The notes below the pieces were generated by a model. It had not been told where the DNA came from and searched no databases. It saw only the letters and a program-made list of their open reading frames with translations. Both the position numbers and the translations under genes were made by a program. Shown piece after piece: positions 27,414-36,363 of a stretch of 64,000 nucleotides of DNA. How positions within the stretch are numbered: position 1 is the first letter of the stretch; each line of letters starts with the position of its first letter. Origin of the DNA: Flavihumibacter cheonanensis (GTDB taxonomy: Bacteria; Bacteroidota; Bacteroidia; Chitinophagales; Chitinophagaceae); the NCBI RefSeq assembly GCF_022352215.1, contig NZ_JAKRWF010000002.1:124001-188000 (forward strand), written 5' to 3'.

Positions 27414-29357
27414 CTAATCCACCGGCAGAAAACTAAACATCCACTTCACCGGGTTTTGCCAATCACTGCCTTTAAAAGATCCAACTGGTGCTTTAATCAG
27501 CACTTCGTTCCAGCCCTTTTTGAAATAGAGCCGGGTAGGTGTGCGGTAATAATAATCTTCGTCTTCAAGTGGCGTTTCAAGACTGATCGTTTTACCTGAA
27601 CGCTTCCATTCGGGGGCAGGCACCAAATCGCCATTGAACCAGAGGACAGAACTACGCTCATCCCACTGTCCGAGGTCAGGTGTTCTTGTGATCATGGAAC
27701 GTGAAAAATTATTAAACCCGATCCAGCAATTTCGCCATCCTTCCACTTCTGAAAAAATGCGGGTTCTTGCATACCAGGTGGTATTTTCTTTCGGATCCGG
27801 AATATGTCCCGTTATAGCAGGAGCCCACCAGTGCCGCAATACAATGGATGCTCCAATTGCGTTCAGAGCAGGCTGGGGTTCTTTTGAAAAAAATCCGGCA
27901 AGTTCCGGATCGAATACTTGCTTCAGATTTCCATTATTTGAAAAAGGGCCGAATAAACTCCATTCCAGTTTGGACTGGGCGAAATAGGGAAAGGGCTCAT
28001 TACGGAAATAGGCCTTTTTATGTTTCATCAATCTTCCCTCAAATTCTATGAACTGATTGGCTTCGTTAGTGTTTTTTTCACCAATCACTGCAGTCCATTT
28101 TAGTATACCTCCACCTCTCCAGCTACGTTCTGCGAAAGCCAACATGGATGGATATACGCCGTTTATGAGCAGGTGATAATTTTCATTAATGAGTCGCCGG
28201 TCATTCCAGACACAGATAATACCTCCGAGCATGGAAGCGTCTGCTTTTGTACGATCACCTATCTGACGATGGAACAGCGTAACTACAGCTTCATGTGGGT
28301 CCATATGATTGAGATACAGGTGGCGGGAATCTATATACCGGATGCCGGGTATTATTGGAGCTTCTGACATCCACAGCTGGTGAATGGTGGTATTGGCCAG
28401 GTTGCCACCAGGGCTCCAGCCCAGGCTTTCAATCCCCAAGGAATCCAGCAATCGGGTCATTACCGGCAGAAAACCGGGGTTGGTAATTGTTACTTCATCG
28501 CCGCCGATATGAATGTACTTTATGGGTAGGGTGGTAGCCACAGTACGCAGGATTTCCTGCACGTATTGAGTGCCTTTTTCGCTTTGCATGGATACACCTA
28601 TTGCACGTTCAAAAGCGGCACTATGCCCCGGCATATCAATTTCAAGAACGAACCGGATATACCGTTCTTCACAATACCGGATCAGTTCTTTCATTTCTGA
28701 AATGGAATAGTACATTCCGGGATCCCTAAGCATGGTAGAATCTGCTGTTAAAGCAGGAAAACCAGGTACTTCAAGGCGCCATGCAATGTCTTCTGTAACA
28801 TGAAAATGGAAGGTATTGAGTTTGTACACTGCCATCCGGTCGATCTGTCTTTTCAGCAGTTCCATTGTCTGATAGTTGCGGCCGACATCCACCATATAAC
28901 CCCGCCAGCGGTAAGCGGGCTGATCTGTTATTTCAGCGGTCTGAAACTGTTGTGGTGTTTCTAGTAGTTGTTTCAATGTTTGCAATCCCCTATAAATACC
29001 GGTATCAGAGAGGGCTTTGAGTTCTATTTTTTTAGCATCTGCTTTTAGATAATAACCTTCATTGGAAGAGATCTTTTCAAGCCTGGGGGATATAATCAGC
29101 TCAATCAAAACAGCCGGTGCATTACTGGTGTTGATCCTGGCAATAATCCCTTTCGAATTCAGAAAATCCTGTAATTCATGCACAGCATAGGAGAGTTTAT
29201 TATCCCGATACCGTATTGAAACACCCTTTTGTAAAGTTCCTTTTTCCTGTTTCCAGTTTACCGTTACAGGCAATGGAATCAATGCGGTTTCCTGTGCCCG
29301 CAAACGAACCAGGCTAGTAACCACAAAAATCAGATTACATAAAACAAAACGTATCAT
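27414..29357 (-). CDS. GH20 beta-N-acetylhexosaminidase
   Basis: A 647-residue exported enzyme that removes terminal beta-linked GlcNAc or GalNAc by substrate-assisted catalysis. Signal peptide to about residue 21; GH20b-like N-terminal domain at about 25-145; catalytic TIM barrel from about 150 with RWRGYMVDVGRNYQ, FHFHVTEDIAWRLE, LEIDMPGHSAA and the catalytic pair D287-E288 in YIHIGGDEVT. The C-terminal 200 residues form an extra beta-rich region (WYARTRIFSEVEGWRNCWIGF, LYFKKGWNEVLIKAP) that could bind carbohydrate. The ATG overlaps the stop of the acetylesterase gene by one base (TAATG), so the two are translationally coupled. Confidence 0.93.
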   Translation of the reverse strand: MIRFVLCNLIFVVTSLVRLRAQETALIPLPVTVNWKQEKGTLQKGVSIRYRDNKLSYAVHELQDFLNSKGIIARINTSNAPAVLIELIISPRLEKISSNEGYYLKADAKKIELKALSDTGIYRGLQTLKQLLETPQQFQTAEITDQPAYRWRGYMVDVGRNYQTMELLKRQIDRMAVYKLNTFHFHVTEDIAWRLEVPGFPALTADSTMLRDPGMYYSISEMKELIRYCEERYIRFVLEIDMPGHSAAFERAIGVSMQSEKGTQYVQEILRTVATTLPIKYIHIGGDEVTITNPGFLPVMTRLLDSLGIESLGWSPGGNLANTTIHQLWMSEAPIIPGIRYIDSRHLYLNHMDPHEAVVTLFHRQIGDRTKADASMLGGIICVWNDRRLINENYHLLINGVYPSMLAFAERSWRGGGILKWTAVIGEKNTNEANQFIEFEGRLMKHKKAYFRNEPFPYFAQSKLEWSLFGPFSNNGNLKQVFDPELAGFFSKEPQPALNAIGASIVLRHWWAPAITGHIPDPKENTTWYARTRIFSEVEGWRNCWIGFNNFSRSMITRTPDLGQWDERSSVLWFNGDLVPAPEWKRSGKTISLETPLEDEDYYYRTPTRLYFKKGWNEVLIKAPVGSFKGSDWQNPVKWMFSFLPVD

Positions 29358-30868
29358 TACTGCGCAAGTTTAAAAGTAAAAGTGGAAGCGGGCATTCCTT
29401 CTGAATTCACCAGGTTACCAATTGAGTATGGCTGCCAGCCGTAGTAAACTGTAACTGGGCGATGCTGGAATGGTAGTACTACTTTTTTTCGTTTAAGGAT
29501 CGCTGCTACATTAGTTGTTCCGTCAAAGGAAAATCCCCTGATCGGCTGATCATCACTGGTTGTTAATCCCTTTCCGCTGTATGAAAAATACAGTTCCAAC
29601 CGGTTGGATTTCAGTTTTGCATTTTTAAAAAGTGGGCCGGATGGAGATTGTTGTCTATCGCAATAATAATAATGCAATGCCCAATTGGCAAGCCGGTAGC
29701 CTACACTGCGTTTATTCCTTGGATGGACATCGGTTGCATGACCGATATCACTGCTAACTGCCATACCGCTGTAAGGGATCGAATCCAGTTGCTCCCTCTG
29801 AATATTCCGGAATGCAGGCCAATAGGCCGACTGGTATTTCAGCGTATCAATGGATGACAACTGAACCCAATAAAAGGGTAGTCGGGAGTCTTTCCAAGCA
29901 GCTCTGTAATCCTTTACCATCAGGGTTAACAGGGACCCATATTCGAAAACCCGCGCTGGCTCAAGGGAATTACTTTCACCCTGATATAGCAATATACCGG
30001 CAATGGGTAAGCGTGAAAACTGCGGAATTGCAGCCGCATAGGCAAAACCTGGTTTATAGGCATGATTCGGGCCTTCTCCTGTTTTGGTTTGGGATGTTGG
30101 TAAATGTCCGATGTTTTGCAACCCTCTTTCGCGGATCCAGGTTGGTAAATAAGAATTGTACAACCAGTTGCCATCTAGTTTTTTTTGAAATACAGGATGC
30201 GTAACCATTGCATCCTGACTTATAAATGTTTCAAGCGGGGCGCCACCAATTGCCAGGTTAATGATTCCTATTGGTATACCTGTTTGCTGCGTTACCCGCT
30301 TGGCAAAATAATAGGCAACAGCAGACATAGGTTGCACGGTTTCACTAGTGCAGGGCTCCCAGGTTCCGGAATAGAATGTTCCACTTTGTAATTGGTCGGT
30401 CAGGGAATCAGCATAGGGTTCTCCATAAATGTATTTCCCGATAAAGCGCGTATTGTATAGCCGGATGAACGGCTGATTGGCATCCGGCGTTTCTTTTTTG
30501 GCAAACTCCTCTCTTGAGAATGCCCATTCCATATTAGATTGCCCGGTGCAAATCCAGACATCACCAACGAGTATATTGATTAAGCGAACGCTATCCTTCC
30601 CAGCCTTTATAAACATGGTGGTGGCTTTGCTGTTTGCTGGCATGGAAGGCAAATCCACTTTCCAGCTGGAATCCTGCTGTACAGTGGTTGTTCCCTTAAA
30701 CCCATTAAACTGAAGCTTCAACTGCAGTCCCGGAACAGCCTTTCCCCATATAGAGAATGGTTTTGACCGCTGAATAACCATATGGTTTGCAAAACAATCC
30801 GCCAGCTGAAGCTGCCCGAAAACCGATCCGCTCAACAACAATCCAACACTGAGAATGAAAAATTTCAT
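29357..30868 (-). CDS. Sialate O-acetylesterase-type SGNH hydrolase
   Basis: A 503-residue exported esterase (signal to about residue 18) of the SASA/SGNH type, which removes O-acetyl groups from sialic acid or other acetylated sugars. Block I holds the predicted nucleophile S111 in CTGQSNMEW; block III appears as LLYQGESNSLE; the catalytic Asp-His region is HATDVHPRNKRSVG near residue 375. The N-terminal 95 residues form a beta domain (WGKAVPGLQLKLQF). It is coupled to GH20 by a one-base overlap and lies 34 bases after the FAD oxidoreductase gene. Substrate acetylation position is not predictable. Confidence 0.92.
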   Translation of the reverse strand: MKFFILSVGLLLSGSVFGQLQLADCFANHMVIQRSKPFSIWGKAVPGLQLKLQFNGFKGTTTVQQDSSWKVDLPSMPANSKATTMFIKAGKDSVRLINILVGDVWICTGQSNMEWAFSREEFAKKETPDANQPFIRLYNTRFIGKYIYGEPYADSLTDQLQSGTFYSGTWEPCTSETVQPMSAVAYYFAKRVTQQTGIPIGIINLAIGGAPLETFISQDAMVTHPVFQKKLDGNWLYNSYLPTWIRERGLQNIGHLPTSQTKTGEGPNHAYKPGFAYAAAIPQFSRLPIAGILLYQGESNSLEPARVFEYGSLLTLMVKDYRAAWKDSRLPFYWVQLSSIDTLKYQSAYWPAFRNIQREQLDSIPYSGMAVSSDIGHATDVHPRNKRSVGYRLANWALHYYYCDRQQSPSGPLFKNAKLKSNRLELYFSYSGKGLTTSDDQPIRGFSFDGTTNVAAILKRKKVVLPFQHRPVTVYYGWQPYSIGNLVNSEGMPASTFTFKLAQ

Positions 30869-30902
30869 TCCTAAATATATGCATTATGTAATACATATTA
30901 AT

Positions 30903-32888
30903 CTAAAAAGAGGGTTTCACCAATACCGCATCAGCAATGATTACCCCTTGTTCACCGGCTGAACCAATGGATATCCGGGCATTTTTACCCAATTGAAAGG
31001 TTCCAATCAATTTCCACCCGCCGGAGGTTTGACCACTTACCTGCATTTGCTCCCGGTCAAGTATTACCAGGTGTTCTTTTTGTTCGTCCTGAACCTTCAC
31101 CTGGTAACGGGATGCCAGGTTGGGGTATCTCGGCATTACATAGACATAAACTGAATACTCACCTGCGATTTTGATGGCGGGTTGGAAAACAACCTGATCA
31201 GTAGAAGTCGGCTGCTCTGCCAGCAGGTAATCAGGACCATAGCCATGCCGCATTTTTTTCCAGTTACCGTTTATCGCAACAGCAGTAATATCTGCATTAT
31301 CCAGAATAATTTCAGGAGTGGATCCATCTGCAAGCGGATTGTTTTTTAATTCCAGTTGCAATTTTTTCACATCAATATCCTGCACTGCCTTTTTTTGATC
31401 AATGGCGAGGCTGGCTGCCACAGCGCTTGATTGTCCGAGTACCATAAACACTGGTTCCATCCGGATAGAACCATAGGCAATATGACTGGCACTCAAACAG
31501 ATCGGCACCAGGAGGTTGGTACATTCCGATTTTTTGGGAATCAGCGAACGATAGCTGATCGGATAGGGGCCAAAACCTCCCACCTGCACATCTCCTTCAT
31601 TCTTTACCATGCCATTGATTATGAGTCGCTGTGTGTTGTGAGAGTCCATCGTATAGGCCGCCATACCTACGCCATCCGTTACCACTTCTTTACCTTCGCA
31701 GTTTGCCTGCGTCATCACGTATTCACCTACCATCCGACGCGCTTCGCGTACATAGAGTTGTGGCGACCAATGACCGCTTTCCACATATTCATCTTTGGGA
31801 TAACCCCAGGTAAGCATTTCTTGCCGGATGGATTCAGGTACACGCGGATCATTCCCAATGAAATAGAGCAAACCCTTGGTGTAGTCGATATGTTTCTGAA
31901 TGATCGATCTTCTTTGTTCAAAACTCGCCTCCGGATAGTCATAATTCTCTCCAATCATATCGGTTGAAAAAGGACCATTGTTGTTGATATCGGTTTTCTG
32001 GTTGGGCATAAGATCCATCTTGAGAATCTGCCGAAGCGTTTTCGGTTGTCCATGATTGAGATAACGAAGTAATAATTCGTATCGGTGGGGGTGATAATCA
32101 ACCGGCTTATCGATGGGCAGTCTATTTGCGGGATTATTCGTGAGACAGATTCTGAAATTATAGGCTTGAACTTTTTTATCTCCGGAACCGATGGGCTGCA
32201 GTGGCTCCGCACTAATACCCCATAACAAGCCACTGGAAGGATCACCCGGTGTTTTATAGGGATCAATCCCATCCGGAAACTGGTGGTATTTTTCAACCTG
32301 CACTCCATTATATGTTTCACCGTACTGGCTATTGGCTTCGCGACCAATGGTATAGGATACGCCTGCTTTGGCTAGCAGATCGCCTTCATAACTACAATCG
32401 AGGTAAACTTTGGCTTTCACCTTCTGTATACGAGTTGATTGATCGAAGGGATGCCGAACGGAGATTTCTGAAATCGCTCCTTTATCTTTGGTAAGACTGA
32501 TCAATCCTCTTTCATACCATACCTCCACTTTTGCTTTAGCGATATACTCCTTAAAAAGCGATTCCGCAACGCCCGGTTCAAATATCCAGGACTCAAAAGT
32601 TCCATAGTGTTTTCCCAGTCGTCTGTAATAATCCAGCGCCAATCCACTTATGGCAAATTTATTGCCGATATCAGTAAAGCCAAGGCCTCCGCTTGTAAGA
32701 CCACCCAATCGCTTCCCGGGTTCAATGAGCAAAACTGTTTTCCCCATTTTTTTTGCCGTATACGCTGCCATCACACCAGCAGAACTTCCGCCATAAATGC
32801 AGATATCTACTTCTTTTACAGTTTGTGCAGTTACCTGAATAGAAAACAATACGCATAACAGCGTAAAAAACAGAGAAGATTGTTTCAT
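30903..32888 (-). CDS. Exported FAD-dependent oxidoreductase with C-terminal golvesin-like domain
   Basis: A 661-residue exported flavoprotein. After a signal peptide (ending VTAQ, about 22), residues 27-60 form the FAD-binding Rossmann motif VDICIYGGSSAGVMAAYTAK and LLIEPGKRLGGLTSGGLG; more flavin motifs follow in the FAD_oxidored family (PF12831) pattern (KVYLDCSYEGDLLAKAGV; VPICLSASHIAYGSIRMEPV). Residues about 535-660 look like a golvesin/Xly-type beta-sandwich (EIILDNADITAVAIN, GEYSVYVYVMPRYPN). The substrate is unknown; such enzymes often occur in glycan loci. It is the first gene of the tightly spaced run FAD-SASA-GH20-kinase. Confidence 0.88.
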   Translation of the reverse strand: MKQSSLFFTLLCVLFSIQVTAQTVKEVDICIYGGSSAGVMAAYTAKKMGKTVLLIEPGKRLGGLTSGGLGFTDIGNKFAISGLALDYYRRLGKHYGTFESWIFEPGVAESLFKEYIAKAKVEVWYERGLISLTKDKGAISEISVRHPFDQSTRIQKVKAKVYLDCSYEGDLLAKAGVSYTIGREANSQYGETYNGVQVEKYHQFPDGIDPYKTPGDPSSGLLWGISAEPLQPIGSGDKKVQAYNFRICLTNNPANRLPIDKPVDYHPHRYELLLRYLNHGQPKTLRQILKMDLMPNQKTDINNNGPFSTDMIGENYDYPEASFEQRRSIIQKHIDYTKGLLYFIGNDPRVPESIRQEMLTWGYPKDEYVESGHWSPQLYVREARRMVGEYVMTQANCEGKEVVTDGVGMAAYTMDSHNTQRLIINGMVKNEGDVQVGGFGPYPISYRSLIPKKSECTNLLVPICLSASHIAYGSIRMEPVFMVLGQSSAVAASLAIDQKKAVQDIDVKKLQLELKNNPLADGSTPEIILDNADITAVAINGNWKKMRHGYGPDYLLAEQPTSTDQVVFQPAIKIAGEYSVYVYVMPRYPNLASRYQVKVQDEQKEHLVILDREQMQVSGQTSGGWKLIGTFQLGKNARISIGSAGEQGVIIADAVLVKPSF

Positions 32889-32986
32889 AGCTATAAGTTA
32901 CATGTTTTAAGAACAGGTGCACTATGTAAATTTCTCCAGGTCTTATCAAATTTTCACTATCCTGTCCAGACAATTAAGATCATTTC

Positions 32987-34045
32987 TCAGATATACAGTT
33001 TTTCAAGCAAATAATTTATATCCTCTTCTGTATGGCGACTACTCACTATGATCCGGGTGATCTTATCATCATCCGGACCGGGATACGCAAAACTGCTGAT
33101 CAGTATTTGATGCTCATATAGGTTGGCAGCTAGCTGATTATTATTGCTAAAAATTACCGGGTAATTTGGGATATAACGTAGAGTAGTAAGCGAAAATAAA
33201 CCTTGCTGAAGTTGATGGATATTTCGGAATAGGGCAACTCTTTCCATCTCATAAAATTCTTGAGCATGAAGGTAAGCATGCAGGAAGGCAGGAGCCATAG
33301 GGGATGCAGCTGTAAAAAAAGGCGATGAACGTAAAGCCGACAGCTGGTTGGAATTCGCAAGAATTACCCCTCCTGACATACCCATTGCTTTCGCTAAGGA
33401 AGAAACGATGATGATATCAATGGAAGGGTTCTCTGGCAGAAATCCGGAGACTCCTTCACCCGATTCTCCCAGGATTCCTAATCCATGGGAATCATCGATG
33501 ATAACTGTAATTTTTTTGTTTATTGGTAGCTGACTAATCCAGGAAAAATCATACGATTTTACCTTCAACGGATCAATCGAATTGGTAAGGATTACAACAT
33601 TTTCATCAGGAACCTGCAGCAACAGTTCTGGCAGTTCGGTTATCCAGTTATGGTAGTCGCCGGTTTTCCCATCCGCCTGCTTTCTAAATAAAGCGGGATG
33701 ACAATCCGGGGCATATAGAAATACCGCTTTTTCTTCAAAATACCGAATCACCAGTTGAGCAGACATAAAGCCGGAAGAAACAGTCAGTGCCGCCTCCGCT
33801 TTAAAACGCTTGGCCATGGCAGTCTCAGCCTCCTCATACACCGGGATGGTGAAATTTCCAGACCTGGAACTGCCATAATTAGACCCATAGATCCGCATTC
33901 CTTCTTCAATCAACCGGGAAAACTCCGGATTCGCATTCATACCCAGGTAGGCTGTTCCACTGAAAAACAAAAATGGTTTTCCATTGAGGTTTACAATCCG
34001 GTCGGGTTTGCTTCCATTCGGAAGTATATTACGGAAGTGGTTCAC
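32987..34045 (-). CDS. Alpha-oxoamine-synthase-like PLP enzyme
   Basis: A 352-residue cytoplasmic fold-type I PLP enzyme of the class II aminotransferase/alpha-oxoamine synthase group (BioF, KBL relatives). Visible are FFSGTAYLGMNANPEFSRLI, SNYGSSRSGNFTIPVYEEAE, IIDDSHGLGILGESG and the PLP-lysine box SSLAKAMGMSGGVILA. It starts with GTG at 34045, 6 bases after AGGG. It is about 40 residues shorter than BioF, and its lysine box reads SLAKAMG where BioF-type enzymes have TLSKA.G. No bio genes are near, so biotin synthesis is unlikely. It precedes an M19-like gene and a lipoprotein gene, in a set that may handle amino-acid- or peptide-linked products. Confidence 0.85.
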   Translation of the reverse strand: MNHFRNILPNGSKPDRIVNLNGKPFLFFSGTAYLGMNANPEFSRLIEEGMRIYGSNYGSSRSGNFTIPVYEEAETAMAKRFKAEAALTVSSGFMSAQLVIRYFEEKAVFLYAPDCHPALFRKQADGKTGDYHNWITELPELLLQVPDENVVILTNSIDPLKVKSYDFSWISQLPINKKITVIIDDSHGLGILGESGEGVSGFLPENPSIDIIIVSSLAKAMGMSGGVILANSNQLSALRSSPFFTAASPMAPAFLHAYLHAQEFYEMERVALFRNIHQLQQGLFSLTTLRYIPNYPVIFSNNNQLAANLYEHQILISSFAYPGPDDDKITRIIVSSRHTEEDINYLLEKLYI

Positions 34046-34059
34046 CCTGTAAATTTATG

Positions 34060-34752
34060 TTATTGATTAACCAACTGCAGTTCACGTTCGAGCTGATCAG
34101 CCATACGCTGACTTAGAATGGTAATGTTTTTTTCATAATTACTGAAATACTCGGCGATATCCTGCTGTTTAACAGTTGGTTTTACCCGTACCATATAATC
34201 GGGCATGGATTCGCTTAACGTACCTGAACTGATTTCCACGCCATTCTCCAGCAACTGGTAACGTACCTCCAGCGTTTTATCAATGGAACCAATCGTTATT
34301 TTATCCCAGGCAACTGCTAAACCAATGAATATCATATGCCCTTCATCCAGTACCTGAAACTGCTGCGGTATTTTTTCAATGGATAGCTTCAACTGTTTAT
34401 TACCCAAATTTTTGCTCAGTTTTTTGGCAGCATATTTATGGATTGAATTTGAATAGACCGTTATTGCATGTTCCGGGTTAAGGGTACAGGTCATCGCATA
34501 ATGAAATTCAATGTATACAATCAAAGGCAGCCAATTGTAGGTTTTGCCGGTTGTTACGGATTGGGGACCTGCAATAGAAAGCGGTGAACTGATGATAATA
34601 TTTTCAACCGGTTTTACTTTTTTTGGCGGAGGCGTTGTTTCGTAATGTTTGGTTACAAATTTGTCAATTCTTTTAGAATTCAAACAGCTGGAAAGGCCCA
34701 AGAGACAAAATAAAAAGAAACATAAGGGAAAGATCCGATTCCGAATTTTCAT
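34060..34752 (-). CDS. Lipoprotein of unknown function
   Basis: A 230-residue lipoprotein (lipobox LSSC, Cys 23). The N-terminal region is basic and Pro-rich (HYETTPPPKKVKPVENI). The body has an alpha/beta pattern (LPLIVYIEFHYAMTCTLN, LSIEKIPQQFQVLDEGHMIFIGLAVAW) and a helical C-terminus (EYFSNYEKNITILSQRMADQLEREL). No family recognised. It lies 14 bases before the PLP enzyme gene and 42 after the M19-like gene, so all three are probably co-expressed. Confidence 0.72.
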   Translation of the reverse strand: MKIRNRIFPLCFFLFCLLGLSSCLNSKRIDKFVTKHYETTPPPKKVKPVENIIISSPLSIAGPQSVTTGKTYNWLPLIVYIEFHYAMTCTLNPEHAITVYSNSIHKYAAKKLSKNLGNKQLKLSIEKIPQQFQVLDEGHMIFIGLAVAWDKITIGSIDKTLEVRYQLLENGVEISSGTLSESMPDYMVRVKPTVKQQDIAEYFSNYEKNITILSQRMADQLERELQLVNQ

Positions 34753-34794
34753 ACAGACTAAGGTTTATAAAAAGATTACAATAATAGGAAATAG

Positions 34795-36351
34795 TCACAT
34801 CCATTTCCGCAAAAACCTTACTGCATTCTCATAAAACAATCCTTCTACCAGCCCATCCAGATCCACTTCGGATTTGGAAATACCCGCCTGCTCCCAAATT
34901 TTTTTTCCCCGTTTCAACCGGTGATGGATTTCAGTCCGGAAAGCAGGTAATTCCGTTGCGTTATTGCAACAATCAATTGGATTGATAAGACCATCAAAAT
35001 CGGATCCAATACAAATTTGCCGGATGGCTTTATCCAACGGAAAACGCGCCTGCTTTGCAACTCTCAGAAAATGTATCAGTTGATTCAGAAAATAAGAATA
35101 ATGTACTTCATTCGTTACAGGCTCCTGTTCCAGCACCTCATCACCTGTTAATGCCGAATCAGGATCTTTTATAATGGATACATCCGCAGGATCCGCAAAC
35201 GGATGAAAAAATTCAGCCGCTTCCGCTTCCGAAATATATTCCAGATCTGTTGGTAATATATTCCATTGGTACCCGATGTTATCAGCAGGAAACCCAAGAA
35301 TCCGCTGGTCCAGGGATAATCCGATCAGTCCTACAGATCGTAAAATGTCCACTATTTCTTCATCGTATAAATTAATACTACTGTGATTAAAAGCCGACTG
35401 TGCCAGGTGCCCTCTTCTCTTGACATGTCTGATTTCCCATACACCCTGCCGCCGTACCGGTTTTTCATACAACTGTGCAGACCGGTTTCGCATACTCACT
35501 CCTGCAAAACCTGCATGCGTGCAAAGCAATGGATAAGCCTGAAATTCTGTTTTATGCAATTGAATAAGCTGCTTTCGGGAAACAAAACTTAGATGCTTAA
35601 GGTCAGGCAAAATATTTCTACTATACAGTTCCTTAATAATCCGGGTACCCGAATCCGTTATACCAGCCCCCTTCGGATAAAACAATGCATCCTCTATAAA
35701 TTGGATCCCAAAAGCATGATTGCAAAACGGGACCGACTGCATATGCGCCAGGTTGATGGCCACAATTCTTGTCTGATACCTGTTCTGAAAGTCGTCCATG
35801 TTTCGGTAAAAAGCCTGCTCCGCATCCGGCGATTCCGGGTCATCCATAAAACAATGGATACCCTCCACCAGGCATATACCGTGAATAACATTAGTAGCTG
35901 ATTGATCGTACTCAGTCATGGAATTAATAAACCGGAAACGCGACTTGCCATCCGGACTCACAGCATTTTTCAGCAATGAATCCATATTCTTACATAACCA
36001 GGAATAATACGAAGGGGATTGAAGAATCAATTTTAAAGTAGCAGGATCCAACAATTTGATCTTTCCTTTACTGGCCACTTTCCTGGATAACACTCCTTCC
36101 GCAATGTTTTTTTCTATTGCGTACAACACAATACCTGCCAGGTTAATGCCTGCTTTTTGAAGCTGCGTTAGATTTGCCTGGGAATTCAACGCATGATTAA
36201 ACAAAGCATTAATGCCGATTTGAGTTTCCTGTCCGAATAGTTTCCCGATGGAAAGTTTTGCTTCTTTCTTACTCCAGGGAGTCAATGCAGCCGAAGCCGG
36301 AGATAATAATTCTTTGAGTGATGGGTGAATATGAAAATCAAATAGCGGCAT
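34795..36351 (-). CDS. M19-like metallo-dipeptidase/amidohydrolase
   Basis: A 518-residue protein with no signal peptide. Motifs match the metal sites of membrane dipeptidase (family M19): FDFHIH at 4-9, VEGIH with E163, DLKHLS with H253, CTHAGF with H279 and IGSDFDG with D451. The first motif is His-x-His (H7, H9) instead of the usual His-x-Asp of M19, closer to general amidohydrolases. It is about 120-180 residues longer than typical M19 enzymes; the extra sequence includes residues 10-130. Possible activity is cleavage of dipeptides or amides from cell-wall turnover. It begins 12 bases after the GH95-like stop. Confidence 0.8.
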   Translation of the reverse strand: MPLFDFHIHPSLKELLSPASAALTPWSKKEAKLSIGKLFGQETQIGINALFNHALNSQANLTQLQKAGINLAGIVLYAIEKNIAEGVLSRKVASKGKIKLLDPATLKLILQSPSYYSWLCKNMDSLLKNAVSPDGKSRFRFINSMTEYDQSATNVIHGICLVEGIHCFMDDPESPDAEQAFYRNMDDFQNRYQTRIVAINLAHMQSVPFCNHAFGIQFIEDALFYPKGAGITDSGTRIIKELYSRNILPDLKHLSFVSRKQLIQLHKTEFQAYPLLCTHAGFAGVSMRNRSAQLYEKPVRRQGVWEIRHVKRRGHLAQSAFNHSSINLYDEEIVDILRSVGLIGLSLDQRILGFPADNIGYQWNILPTDLEYISEAEAAEFFHPFADPADVSIIKDPDSALTGDEVLEQEPVTNEVHYSYFLNQLIHFLRVAKQARFPLDKAIRQICIGSDFDGLINPIDCCNNATELPAFRTEIHHRLKRGKKIWEQAGISKSEVDLDGLVEGLFYENAVRFLRKWM

Positions 36352-36363
36352 CCTGTTTGAAAG

